From Macrolepiota albuminosa (taxonomy: Eukaryota > Basidiomycota > Agaricomycetes > Agaricales > Agaricaceae): 64,000 nucleotides of DNA. The translations under genes were made by a program, and so were the position numbers. The notes beneath the pieces were generated by a model that worked only from the letters and a program-made list of their open reading frames with translations, was not told where the DNA came from and searched no databases. The stretch spans positions 311,297-375,296 of the forward strand of contig JAMWFC010000049.1 of assembly GCA_027475525.1 (NCBI GenBank), written 5' to 3'. Positions 9,598 to 20,798 of this stretch are shown here, piece by piece (the first letter of the stretch is position 1; every line of letters begins with the position of its first letter).

Positions 9598-11989
9598 GTC
9601 TCCGTCTCTTGGTTTTTCCCCACTGGTTCCTCTCGTCGATAACCTTCCCCTCCCTCCCTCACGTCCTAACACGGACCCTCGCGCCAATACCCCGCTGCAC
9701 GACACCTCGCACCTGCCGCGCGTCGACTCCTCTCTAAACGCGCAGGCTTGGTCATACTACTTACGCGAGTACCCAGATTTCTCACTAGTACGTACTATTA
9801 ATCAAATAATACACGTTGGCGCCGACATCGGCTTTACGGGGGACCGTACGTTAAGTCAATCCTGCCACAACCTTAAGTCCGCGCTCGCAAACCCTGCAAC
9901 CGTTTCAGCGCTATCGTACGACATCGCCGAGCAGGTCGCCGCCGGGCGCACCTTGGGCCCCTTCTCGTGCCCTCCCTTCCCCAACTACCGCGCATCGCCT
10001 GTCGGGGCCGTCACGCGCAAACGCTCGAACAAAATTCGCCGCATACACCACCTCTCGTGGCCAGAGGGGAGCTCAGTCAACGACGGGATTGCAGACTCCG
10101 AGGCCTCGATCATCTACGATATGATCGATCGCGCTATACTCGACCTCGTTGCGTCAGGACCAGGCTCCTTGATGCTTAAACTCGATCTGGAATCTGCATT
10201 CCGCCACATCCCTGTTCGCCAGGACGACTGGCCGCTCCTGGGCTTCGAATGGGCAGGCGAATTCTACCACGACCTCGTCCTCGCGTTTGGTGCGCGCTCG
10301 GCGCCATATATATTCAATCTATTTGCCGAGGCTCTGCACTGGATCCTTCAGCGCAATATCCCTGCGCGTATTCGTCACTACCTCGACGACTTCCTCAGCA
10401 TCTTCCCTCCCCGCACCTCCGCTTCCCTCGTCCAACGTTCCCTCTCGTGGACCCTCGACCTCGGCGCCCAACTTGGACTCCGCTTCCAGCCCTCCAAGAT
10501 CGTCGGCCCGGATACCACGGTCGAGTTCCTGGGCCTGGAACTCGATTCGCGCACCATGGAAGTTCGACTCCCGGCTGACAAGCTCGACTTCTTACGGGAG
10601 CTCACGGCAGCGTGGCGCAAACGCAGAACCTGCACCAAGCACGACCTCGACGAACTAACTGGCTACTTGCAGTTTACCTCGCAGGTCATCCCCGCGTCGC
10701 GCGCTTTCATCCGGAGTCTTTACGACTTCTCAGCGTCGTTTCCCTCCGGCTCATTCACCAGACGCCACATCCCCGGCGCCGCGCGCCGCGACATCGATTG
10801 GTGGTGCACGGTCGCGCCGCTGTGGAACGGCATTCGCTTCATCTCACCGGACCGCCGCCGCCTCGACGTATTCACCGACGCCAGCGGATCGAAAGGGTTG
10901 GGGGGCCACTTTGGCGTAGAGTGGTTCTCAGCTCGCTGCCCTCGCCGCCTGCGCAAAGCGCACATTCAGGTGAAGGAGATGCTGGCCGTCGTGCAGGCCA
11001 TACTCCGCTGGGGGGAACAGTTTCGGGGCTGCCACGTTGTATTTCACGTCGACAACGAGGCCGTTTTCAACGCCATACGCAACACCTCCATACGATCCCA
11101 AGGAACCATGCGTCTCGTGAAGGATATGATAGCCCTGGCCTGTCGCCTCGACTTTTCTTTTTCTTCTGAGTGGCTCCCCTCTGCTGTTAATTCGATTGCT
11201 GACGCGGCGTCCCGTTTTGCTTACACTCGCATGTTCTCCATCGCTCCCTGGCTCAACCAGGCACCCACCTTGAAGCACCTCCGGCTTGGTGGTACGACCA
11301 CAACCCTCAGCACCCCAAAACCGTCGCTTTTTACCTTTGGCACGGGCTCGCGGCTAGCACGCGGCGCACCTACTCCACGGGACAACGCCAATTTATCCTC
11401 CACGTCCAACTCAACGGCCTCTACAACCCGGACGGTTCCATTTTCCCGGCCTCTCAGCGCGCAGTCCTGTCTTGGGTTGCGAGCCTCGGCCCCCGAGTTC
11501 AGCCCAAGACGATTAAGGCCTACTTGGCATCAGTACGTTCCCTCCATGTCGACACAGACCAACCCTTCACAGCCCTCGAATCTCCCGTGGTCCAGCGCCT
11601 GCTTCGCGGCATCAAACGCTTCCACGGCGAGCGCGAACGACGCCCAGTCCAGCCAATCACGCTCCCAATACTCAACGCGTTGCTCGCACAGCTTCAGCCG
11701 GGCACCACGCCAGGCCACACCTCAGTCTACGCAGCGTGCTGCCTCGCCTACTCCGGGCTCTTGCGGAGCGGGGAGTTCACGGTCGGCAAGCATGGCAAGT
11801 ACAACGCAAGCCTTAACCTTTCCCGCGGTTGCATCCAGTTCTTGCCCGACTTCGCCAACGCTACTCACGTTCGGCTCACCCTCCCAGCCTCCAAAACCGA
11901 CCCATTCAGGAAAGGCGTCACAGTCATGGCCGCCGCGGCGCCCGGCCGTCCCTCCTGCCCGGTCGCCGCCCTCAAGAGGCTGTACGTAG
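9533..11989 (+). CDS. pol: Ngaro-type pol: reverse transcriptase and RNase H
   Basis: Open without interruption from the codon after the gag TAG; the first ATG-less stretch argues for translation as a readthrough product. A Pro/Ser linker is followed by SYYLREYPDF and AEQVAAGRTLGPF. The RT palm comes next, with LMLKLDLESAFRHIPV and the catalytic box YLDD (10379-10390). RNase H follows with DVFTDASGSKG, KEMLAVVQAI (Glu) and VFHVDNEAV, closing around SEWLPSAVNSIADAASRF near 11220. Beyond about 11280 this frame is low-complexity and overlaps the recombinase frame, so the true product probably ends or shifts there. RT of this type copies the element RNA; no protease or integrase is present. Confidence 0.85.
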   Translation, partial: PGGRASHYPSALPSRPGQLSGTSPSLGFSPLVPLVDNLPLPPSRPNTDPRANTPLHDTSHLPRVDSSLNAQAWSYYLREYPDFSLVRTINQIIHVGADIGFTGDRTLSQSCHNLKSALANPATVSALSYDIAEQVAAGRTLGPFSCPPFPNYRASPVGAVTRKRSNKIRRIHHLSWPEGSSVNDGIADSEASIIYDMIDRAILDLVASGPGSLMLKLDLESAFRHIPVRQDDWPLLGFEWAGEFYHDLVLAFGARSAPYIFNLFAEALHWILQRNIPARIRHYLDDFLSIFPPRTSASLVQRSLSWTLDLGAQLGLRFQPSKIVGPDTTVEFLGLELDSRTMEVRLPADKLDFLRELTAAWRKRRTCTKHDLDELTGYLQFTSQVIPASRAFIRSLYDFSASFPSGSFTRRHIPGAARRDIDWWCTVAPLWNGIRFISPDRRRLDVFTDASGSKGLGGHFGVEWFSARCPRRLRKAHIQVKEMLAVVQAILRWGEQFRGCHVVFHVDNEAVFNAIRNTSIRSQGTMRLVKDMIALACRLDFSFSSEWLPSAVNSIADAASRFAYTRMFSIAPWLNQAPTLKHLRLGGTTTTLSTPKPSLFTFGTGSRLARGAPTPRDNANLSSTSNSTASTTRTVPFSRPLSAQSCLGLRASAPEFSPRRLRPTWHQYVPSMSTQTNPSQPSNLPWSSACFAASNASTASANDAQSSQSRSQYSTRCSHSFSRAPRQATPQSTQRAASPTPGSCGAGSSRSASMASTTQALTFPAVASSSCPTSPTLLTFGSPSQPPKPTHSGKASQSWPPRRPAVPPARSPPSRGCT

Positions 11990-12339
11990 AGCTTCCCCGC
12001 GTCGACAGCGCGCCGCTCTTTGAGCAGCCGGATGGTGGGGCCCTCTCGTACACCCTCTTTGTCAAAACAGTCCGCGAGGCCCTGGCCCTGGCAGGCGTCG
12101 ACCCAGGTCCCTACGCTGGCCACAGCTTCCGCCGTGGCGCAGCCTCAGCGGCAGCAGCGGCCGGGTACTCTGACTACGAGATCCAGCTCCTCGGCCGCTG
12201 GCGGAGCGACTCTTATAAACTTTATATTGAAAACGATCCTGTCCGGATACTCCACCTCTCCTCTCTCCTTCACTTGGCCTACCCTCATCTAGCCCCTTTC
12301 GAGCCTCCGGCACTGCGGGACTTCTCATCCATGGCTTGA
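11170..12339 (+). CDS. Tyrosine recombinase of the Ngaro-type element
   Basis: This frame (-1 relative to pol) is open from the codon after the stop at 11167-11169 to TGA at 12337. No ATG stands at its head, so the real start is unknown. The recognisable protein begins near 11281 with PAWWYDHNPQHPKT, then WHGLAASTRRTYSTGQ (core-binding domain). The catalytic part has the first Arg in YSGLLRSGEF, H-x-x-R in AGHSFRRGAAS, then LLGRWRSDSYKLYIE with Trp in place of the second His and the Tyr nucleophile. It would insert a circular DNA copy by crossover at TAA. Its last codon and stop lie inside repeat B1. A -1 shift at CCCAAAA (11314-11320) or reinitiation could give expression. Confidence 0.85.
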
Positions 12340-12513
12340 TCTTCGGCCTTTCTCTCTCTCACGAGGGAGAAACCGATCATCGAGAACGGTACCGGACTCA
12401 AGAAATCAAACTGTTTCTTTCCCGCATCACTGCGCACACCTTCATTAAGTTCTCTCTCTTGTTCTCCCTTTCAAGTTCCTCCTTCCCTACCAACACTAGC
12501 AGCTTCGCATTAA
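12334..12513 (+). repeat. Split direct repeat B1
   Basis: 180 bp identical by eye to 12908-13087. It starts within the last codons of the recombinase and shares TAA (12511-12513) with the start of A2. Confidence 0.93.
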
Positions 12514-12818
12514 TGGATCGGGCAAGTGAGTGATGGGGGTTGCCCGGGGTTAATTCGAGCGATTAGATTAGATTCCTTCACCTCGTCACATTTGCACATA
12601 CAACCCTGGCCACTGGCCACTCTTCCCTTTGGCCACTCCTCCCTTTGTCTCGCCGCCACCATTGTTACATCCCACTTATAAGCCTGCGAGCGCAAACATG
12701 AAGACTCCGTCGTCTCACACTGCGCTCGCAGGTAAGTTATTACTTACTCACGGTATCTCAGTCGTCTCACACTGCGCTCGCAGCGCCGCCCACAAACTAC
12801 GTCACGCGTCTTTTTCGC
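12511..12818 (+). repeat. Split direct repeat A2
   Basis: 308-bp copy of 3496-3803. It is followed by an 89-bp unique spacer (12819-12907) containing a short CCATT run, then B2. Confidence 0.93.
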
Positions 12819-12907
12819 CCACCCACCATCCCTATTCCATTCCATTCCATTCTACTAGGAATTTTTTGTACTCACTCCTACCATAATTAATTAGTCCCTC
12901 GTAGTTA

Positions 12908-13087
12908 GCTTGATCTTCGGCCTTTCTCTCTCTCACGAGGGAGAAACCGATCATCGAGAACGGTACCGGACTCAAGAAATCAAACTGTTTCTTTCCCGCA
13001 TCACTGCGCACACCTTCATTAAGTTCTCTCTCTTGTTCTCCCTTTCAAGTTCCTCCTTCCCTACCAACACTAGCAGCTTCGCATTAA
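12908..13087 (+). repeat. Split direct repeat B2, right end of the element
   Basis: 180-bp copy of B1 ending GCATTAA. Host sequence starts CAATTCG at 13088. Confidence 0.93.
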
Positions 13088-13106
13088 CAATTCGTCTAGA
13101 GTGGCA

Positions 13107-13581
13107 CTATTTTATACCAGAGTACGTGAATAGCGCCAAACTTCGCAATACGCAAAATATGCAAATAGTGCATCGTGGATGAAGCGTGTCTTGTGATAAA
13201 AAGGGAAAATGCTGTGGAAAATAAAGCAATGGAGAAGTTGATGAGTCGAATGACGCGTAATGGAATAGCTTCGGTTTGTTCTTTCGAACGCGAGGCAGTG
13301 CATGTACGGATACCACAACTGAGTCAGACAGGCAATTTGACAGGTAGGCGAAAGGAAATTTGGAAGAAGACGGCACGCTTACCGCGTTGAGGCTGTCCAG
13401 ATGTTCGGGAAGGCCGCATCAAGCCGGGATTGAGCCCGGAGATTGATCCATGATCTAATCTTATCATCCGTCGTCGGCTGTTGGATCGTCTTCCGGACAC
13501 ACTACCTTGGGTAGTTGTTATAGTCGTCGTTGGGTGAACCTGAGGTGCGCCTGGCCTACAGTTTTCGGCCGTACTACTCAT
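13107..13581 (-). CDS. Possible small hypothetical protein, two exons
   Basis: An ATG at 13581 opens MSSTAENCRPGAPQ, followed by a Ser/Arg-rich stretch (SGRRSNSRRRMIRLDHG) and SGLNPGLMRPSRTSG. A good donor (GTAAGCG, about 13382) and an acceptor near 13322 (CTGACTCAG) give a 60-nt intron. The continuation to the stop at 13107 has no recognisable character and may be wrong. No family recognised. It lies just right of the Ngaro-type element and on the same strand as the C2H2 gene, so the two were close neighbours before the insertion. Confidence 0.3.
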
Positions 13582-13599
13582 GCTTACCGTTTTCAGCAC

Positions 13600-14946
13600 T
13601 GGTAGTTGTGTGTAAATAGGCGAAATAAAGATTATTTATATTTTTATATTCTCAGTCCCTGTTTCGTATTCAGTATCAATCCATCCACCTGGCTCTATCA
13701 CTTCACTCGCCACTCTGGAATGCGTGAGGACCTGGAATATCTTTGTTTCAATGCATTCTAAACTCGTTCAAAAATATATTTGGGAGCAGGCATGGCACTG
13801 AAAGGTTGAGGTTCTATGATGGGCTGAAGAGCGACCACAGCAATTAAAGACTTCGAAAGCCAACTCATCAGCTCGATGGACATCCGACGAGACCAAACCA
13901 CGCTACTCCACCAATGCATTGGCGATTAACGATAGGAAATGAATAAGCTCCTTTACCTTGATTCCCCGTTCCTCGTGAGTCGTTCCTTGGCTCAACCTAT
14001 GGCACCTTTGATTCATCTGCCGCACCTCCTTTTCTACTTGATCATCCATCCCTGTCTCTCGCTTCTTCTTCTGACTTGGCTTCTTCTGTGGTTCCTCATA
14101 ATTTCGCTTCTAGTCTGCTTGCAACGCAACAATCCGGAACTTTTGACACGCTCAAACTCGAGACCTCTCTAATCCATGTCATCATCCCTTATATCCGAGT
14201 AACGGAACCCCACTCAGCCCTCCATCTGTGTTCAAGCAGCATCAGACTTGGCATCAAACCCAAATGCGAGGATATTTTATTCCATGCGCCCCCATGGTAA
14301 GAACCGACTAAGGCAAAGGGTGCGCAACTCGCCGGCACTCATCTTTGCAGGGCGGCCAGCTGCATCGGTGGTCGAACCGAGCTTTGACTTTCGCGAATAA
14401 ACGACGTGGCAATGTGTCTGTCTATACATGCCTCCTGCCCGCGAACCACTGATACATGGTTGTGTAGACTTGGCCTGGAGCAATCTGAAGCGGGTTAGGA
14501 TCAAACGCACCTACATGGCTTTGGGTTTTACATGTTTCGTCTGGCACGACATGAAGTGTTCCGTCGACCGTCTTCTTTCATCCAATTTTGCACAGCGTCT
14601 GCTATCTTTTGCACTTTTGTTGATTGCTTGCAATGACAAACTCCTTGTATGGTTTCATTGATCGACCCGTAGACCCTCATTCGCATTTATATCGCATCCT
14701 CAGACCTGGACAATTGCCTTCTGACTCGGAATTCGACATATATATCCATTATCTTATAATCTTTCTGGGCTCCCTGTCGATGTGCGAGTGTACCCGTTTC
14801 AATGAGCCCCTTGTAATTTATATTCATTGGTATCATCCTAGTATAAGAAACAAAAATAAGTAAAACTATTGAACACGAGAGCCGCCTCATATTGGCTATC
14901 TGTGGCCCTATTACATATACACGAATGAACGGATTTTCTTATACGT
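13600..14946. other. No gene recognised
   Basis: About 1.35 kb. Short frames occur on both strands but none shows a domain, signal peptide or convincing splice pattern. The right end must hold the terminator of XDH. Confidence 0.4.
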
Positions 14947-17900
14947 TCAGATATACGCAAAGAAACTGTCACGATCACCTTCCTTCCTCTCGACTGTTCC
15001 CTGTTTCGCAAGGAAGTCGCCTGCCGCCATTCTAATTCTCTCGCTGGTGAGAGGAAGCCTAAAGTCTTGGACATCTGTAATCCCAGAATCCTTGCGGGCA
15101 GATCTGAGTGCATAGCGGATGGCGAGTGCAACAGACGCGCCAAGGAACAACGGCGGCTCTCCTGTATAGTTGTCAATCACTTGTTATAATAAGATAATTG
15201 TATGTTCTTACCAATTCCTTTAGAACTCTGTGGAGATAGAAGAATGAATAAGTCAGTTTCCACATGGACAACCCGGAACAACATGATCTCCACCTTGATA
15301 CTACTCAAATTAGGCCACTCAGCGTCACGGAGAAGGGACACATTGAAGACTTGAGGAATATCAGAAAATCCTGGAAGTTTATATGCACCTGCACAGATAT
15401 AAGCATATGGTATAAATCGGGTAGATAAACACCAGCCTGGTCCCTGAGTGAAGAGAGCTCCATTATGTCGAAGCCAAAGTGACTCCTCGATTGTTGCCCA
15501 TCCTTGCCCTTGAGTAAACGCTCCTTCACTGCAAAGGGGTATTCCTGTCTGTAGGATTGACCAAGCAAAATAAGCTTACATTTGGCCGTAATCAATAGCG
15601 GGATTAAGAGATTTTCCGACGTCCATCTAGAGAAAATCCTTTATTCAGTAACGCGATATCGATAGCAGAGAACGCATCAGATTCACATGAATGTCGACGC
15701 GAAGGACTGTGTGATCTCCTGTCAGCGTATCAACTTCGACTTCTGTTGCCGCAACGCCCTGCGTAAAATACATGAAAAGATTTCCCGACTTCTTCATGTT
15801 TCTATAACGATTTTAAATCAAAGCAAGGGTCGGACCTATCTTGTTGACTCACCCCCATTCATACCCTAAACCTTCAGGTTTGAAATACCCAGTAGCACTC
15901 AATGACACCCGATCAGCCCAAGCTGCTGCTGCTAAAGTTGCTAAAGGAGCATCATTGCCTAATCTCTGTCGAAAAGGCTCCAATCTCCGGTTCAGTTCGA
16001 CACATGCATTGTGCACAGCATGTCCTTGAAGGTCGCTTCCTGCAGAGGCTGCAGTTGCGACAGCATCTTAAATATCGTGTTAATAACTGTAGGTGAGGTT
16101 CAGGCGTAAACCTACTAGGTACAATGTTTGAGGAGGATTCAGATGTGTATACAGCATCAAGGGGAACGTGTAATTCCTGAGCTGCTATTTGACAACATCT
16201 GTCTCATTGTAAGTAATCGTATTGTAAAGGAGCTGAGATGCTCACTTCGTGTAAAGGCCTAGATAAGGAAAATCGTTGAGGTGTATGCTGCACAGAAAAC
16301 AGGACAGCTTCATACCTTGACCCATTTCAGTCCCACCATGAGCAACGAGAACAGATCCATCCATATATATATGAACTAGTGCCGCTCCTTGGTTCAAAGC
16401 TCGGACACTACAGTAGATTCAGAGAGCAGTAAGAGACCGGTACTTCATCAATCTTACCCGAAACCAAGCTACAAATGCCAATGCTATGAGTGACTGTCTT
16501 GGTCTTCAGAAAACGGAATAACACTTACACCGAACTTCGTGGGCACTAACACCAGACCACGCTTTCTCCATCTATGCTCCTGAATTATGAGATCAGATGA
16601 CGTTGAAGACTCTTACAACTATCCTACAGACTTGATTGAAACGATCGACTTCAGCACGACGACGTTCATACTGGCTCGTGGCGCGACAATCTTGCAGGAG
16701 TCGCGGGACATGCCAATCGAGGACCTTGGCTCTAACCTGAGGAGAAGCACCAATGATGAAAATTTGGAAAGCACATACCTGTTGGTGATATGGTGTCTCT
16801 TGTCCTTCTTTGTATAGATTGATCTAGAGGAATCATGTAAAGATGGAAACGCTATGTAATAAGTAGACTCCGAACCTCCCGAATGTGATCAATATCCATG
16901 TTAAGACGATGAGCGATGACTTCGATATAATGTTCTGAGACGATCATGCCCTAACCAATGCGTAAGCGTAACAGTATTAGAATTATCAGACAATAAGGTC
17001 TTCACTTGAGGACCGCCGAAGCCTCTGAAAGCAGTGTTAGAAACTGTGTTGGTCTTACAACACCTCCCCCAAAGTTCAACGTGTGGGATGTAGAGACAAT
17101 TTTCTATGTGTGCAAGTGCACGATCGACAACTCCACCGCTTAGGTCAAGGGAGTAACCTGCATTGGCAAATAATTGAGCCTTCAATGCAACGATTTTCCC
17201 CTCGGATGTGAATCCGACTTTCCAATCTACAAGGAAAGGATGCCGTTGACCGCTTGTCTGAATGTCCACAGAGCGATCGAGCATGCAACGAACCGGCCTC
17301 TTCGTTTTCTTTGCAGCCAGAGCTACGATGGCGGCGAGCTAGAACCATGGTTAGTTGGAATCAATTGTTCGAATGGTGTAGATAATACTTGGGCTGCACG
17401 TGTTTCTTTTCCACCAAATCCACCGCCCATACGTTTTACTCGGGCTACGATGCGGTTTCTGGGTACTCCAGTGACCTATAAACAGATGAGTCGGAGGAAA
17501 TGCAGAGACATACAAGACTCTTCACCTGAGCAACCCATCGTTGACAATCAGCTAAACATTGTGTAGAAGAGAAGACCTCCATTTCACCGCTCTCGAATTT
17601 AGGTACCCTGAAAAGCGTAAAAAAAAGTAAGCCACTACCAACACAAAGTGTTAAACTCCTCATACGCGCGGCACGACATAGTTTCCAAGTAAAAGTGCTA
17701 CAAAAGAGTGTATAAGCTTAGTTTTGAAAGTATAGGTATTCCATACCTCCTGACCTCCCATACGTGTCGTCCCCTTGGCGACATGGTCCGCGCTTGCAAG
17801 GACCTCATCAACCTTATCCCCTCGCTCTATCCTCCTATCATATTGCGAATGGAATGACCTTCTCTCAATCGCCTCCTCGATCGTCAAAACAACAGGATAG

Positions 17901-20684
17901 ATATCTTCATAGACAACCTCGACTATCTGAGCCGCCCGATGCGCCTGATGTTTCGTCTTAGCTACGATCATCCCTATCGGCTGGCCACACGCAGTTACTT
18001 CATCTACAGCGAGGAAGTACTCATCAAGCGCTGCAGCGCCCCATATGTTTGCCTTGGACGAGGGAAGGTCGTGGTGAGAAATGAAGTCAAGCACGCCTTT
18101 CATTTCGAGGGCTTTAGTAGCGTCGACGGAGACAATTTTGGCGTGTGCGTGAGTAGAGAGGACGAGAGCGCCAAAGGCTTCGTTTTGTACTGAGGGCATG
18201 TCGTCCGTATAGACAGCTTCGCCAGTCGTGTGCTTGAGACCTGAGACGTGAGGTTCGGGTTTGCCGACTACTTCTTGAGCATATGGGTCCTGAAGTGATG
18301 TCAGATCCTTAATCAGCTCAACGATGTAATGGGGGGAAAAGCCTTACCGAGTTGTCCCGCTGACCAGTACTGGCTTGTCGATGGATGCTGCCGATAATAT
18401 CTTGTGAATCAGTCATAGAGCCGATGCCGGCGTCATGGAGAGGAATGTTAAGCTCCACAGAGACAGCATTCCAAAACTTGAACAAGAAACTCAGAGCAAG
18501 GGTCTTTCGATATGATGGCATCCCACCAGGCACATCGTAGCGTAAATCAACTTCTTCACCCAGAACTTCAAGCGCTCCTTCAAGCGTCGCGTAGTTGAAG
18601 ACCTTGCCTGCACATGCGCTTGATGATGAGCTACGGACGGTCATGTCATGTCAAAGAAAGCCGACGAACCAGTAACATATGCCTGTGTCTTTGGTGTAGA
18701 GATTGTCCAAGCTGCCATTCCACCATAAGCAAACTTGGCGTGTCTAATGAAGCCGTCTTCATCGACTCTCATCCCAAAACAACTCGTGACAATCGCAATG
18801 TCATCGTCTCTTCTTCTAGCCTGGAGACAGCTTATTTCAAGGCCTGATCGTCAAACGGAGACTCATACCTGTTTATACGCCTTCACAACTTCTCTCGGTC
18901 CTCCATCAAGAGGAACAACAATCTTTTCGATCACAGAAGCCTTCGGAAGTCTCGTCTTCCTATATCCCACAAAAAAGTCATCCATACCCAATTCTACGCT
19001 CCCTTCTGCTGTCCTCGCAACCACCTTCGCGCCTACCGCCACCCACACGGGATTAAGATCACTTATTGGAGATGCGGTTGCGATGTTCCCACCAACACTA
19101 GCGACGTTACGGATCTGCCACCCTGCAAAGTAGCGTAGCTGGGCACGGATGGCTTCAAGCGGTCCTTTAGCGTAGGTGTGAGTACCATTTGGGGCACGTA
19201 TCAGGGTTTGGCAGAGGGTTTCAAGTTCTGCGAGGGGAACGTTGGCACCGAAGTGGAGTGAGGGGCGGGCGGGGCTAGGGAGGGAGATAGAAAAGAGTTC
19301 AGGAATATCGGATATATAGATGCATATCGGGTATTTTTGGGATTTTAACTACAAGTTCGTGATATTGAGCTGGATTCCTTTGTGATGATGAGGGAAGGCT
19401 AACCTTGACTTCAATCTGGATTTCGCTACTTCCGCCAACAAGCTTGACATCAGGGGAGGCCTGAAGAATATCTATGAGTTGAGTGAGGGTAGTAGGACGG
19501 AGCCATATGCGGTCTTCGTTGCCATACATAAGTGGCTTGAATATATGCTTGGATAGAGCAGGAGGAAAGATGAGTTCGGACCCGGGCTTGTAAGGGCGGA
19601 AAGTGAAGCGAGGGAACCAAGGATGTTTATTTCCTTTGTCACAAGAGGGAAGTTGACAGCAGTCGGGTCGTCCGCATCCCTTTGGTGTTGTAGATGTAGT
19701 TTTCAGCACTTGACTCTCTTGTGTAGAGATTGGCGCGGTCCTCCCACTTAAACCTGCGACTGGATCAATAGGTGGCACAGGAGTTTCTTGTACAGACAGC
19801 GCTGGCAATGAGACTAGCATTTGTCAGAAGAAACTCGAGATATGACAGACAAGACGCGTACTATCTGTGCTCAACTCAGACGAGTCTGGCTTTCCGGTAT
19901 ATGTTTTGCAGCAATCAGCAGATACAGCTTCTCCTGCATCTATGTTGGCTGCCGCATAGTTGACTGGAACGACAAAGTCCTTATCTTCCAAAGTACTTCC
20001 AGCTGCTATGGCATCAACACAATCAGAAGCGAATGAGAGTGATAGATCTACCTTGTGCTTGGGTAAGGTATTCTCCCACAAATGTCTTTGCTGTGTCAAG
20101 TATGGTTTTGTAACCAGTGCAACGGCATAGATTACCATCTAGTGCGCCTTTAAGCTCGACATCGTCGACGGTTAGGTGACCTAATTTCGCAGGATCAGAA
20201 TACGTGGTACGCAAGAGGGCATAAAGGGACATGATAATCCCGGGCTAAAATCGAGATGGATTCCAATAAGATGGTCCAAGTAGTTTGAGATTATACTCAC
20301 TGTACAAAAGCCACATTGGCTTCCACTCATCTTCCACATTCTTTCTTGCAATGAATGAGGGTTATCTGAGTTGCCCAAACCCTCTATAGTGATTACGTGT
20401 TTCCCGTCTATGCTCACGAGCGGTGCGAGGCATGCATTCACTGCCAGATGCTGCAGTATTCCTGTACGCGGATGTTTACTCTGTATAACAACAGTGCACA
20501 CCCCGCATCCACCTTCCCCGCACCCCAGTTTTGTCCCAGAGAAACCAGGGCCTTGGGATCGTATGAAATCGAGAAGAGTTGCATCGGGATCGATTTCTGA
20601 TGCATCGAGAGCAATGCGCGTGCCGTTGAGATAGAAAAGGATGTTGGGGGACGCGACGAATGCGAAAGGAGGGGTGAGAACCAT
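14947..20684 (-). CDS. XDH: Xanthine dehydrogenase (purine hydroxylase I)
   Basis: Oxidises hypoxanthine to xanthine and xanthine to urate, with FAD and Moco. The ATG is at 20684. The first 2Fe-2S ligands are in [12 protein letters not shown], the next two pairs in SQCGFCT and [11 protein letters not shown]; the exon join [14 protein letters not shown] is clean. The Cys-rich linker [14 protein letters not shown] leads to the FAD domain ([24 protein letters not shown]). The Moco half follows with the [15 protein letters not shown] domain, [14 protein letters not shown] and the molybdopterin loop [10 protein letters not shown]. It ends with [10 protein letters not shown], which carries the conserved catalytic Glu, and the stop at 14947. 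Many short introns break the 3' half (14947-18650), and I did not resolve all exon ends there. No in-frame damage was seen in the parts read. It stands head-to-head with the cofactor sulfurase. Confidence 0.93.
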
Positions 20685-20798
20685 AGTGGTCGCGGGAAGA
20701 GAAGAGGTATGACGATTGCATGATCCCCGGTAACATGACTTGATGCTCCTGACTTAAGACGAGGCAGAAATGTGGCGCTGATCAAGCCAAGTCTAATC
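20685..20798. promoter_or_regulatory. Shared 114-bp promoter of XDH and Moco sulfurase
   Basis: Only 114 bp separate the two divergent ATGs (20684 minus, 20799 plus), so both promoters and 5' UTRs must overlap here. I saw no TATA box and no match to the Aspergillus UaY palindrome. Confidence 0.7.

Larger units (their letters stand above)
3496..13087 (+). mobile_element. Ngaro-type tyrosine-recombinase retrotransposon, interrupted by an LTR element
   Basis: The order is A1 (3496-3803), gag, RT-RNase H, tyrosine recombinase, B1 (12334-12513), A2 (12511-12818), B2 (12908-13087). This split-direct-repeat layout is the hallmark of the Ngaro/PAT branch of YR retrotransposons; DIRS1 proper has inverted termini. 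A1/A2 and B1/B2 look identical by eye over 308 and 180 bp, suggesting recent activity. Without the nested LTR element the unit is about 4.8 kb. No adenine-methylase domain was seen between RNase H and YR, which favours Ngaro over DIRS/PAT. No LTRs, protease or DDE integrase occur. Both ends share the trinucleotide TAA, also present at the B1/A2 joint, as expected for integration of a circle by YR crossover rather than target-site duplication. Confidence 0.9.

Noticed and set aside
10612..11169. 185-codon frame inside pol
   Set aside because: Out-of-frame shadow of RT/RNase H; Arg/Pro/His-rich with no character of its own.
3496..13087. Classification as a Crypton or as DIRS1
   Set aside because: Cryptons lack RT; DIRS1 has inverted termini and an internal complementary region, whereas here the repeats are direct and split.
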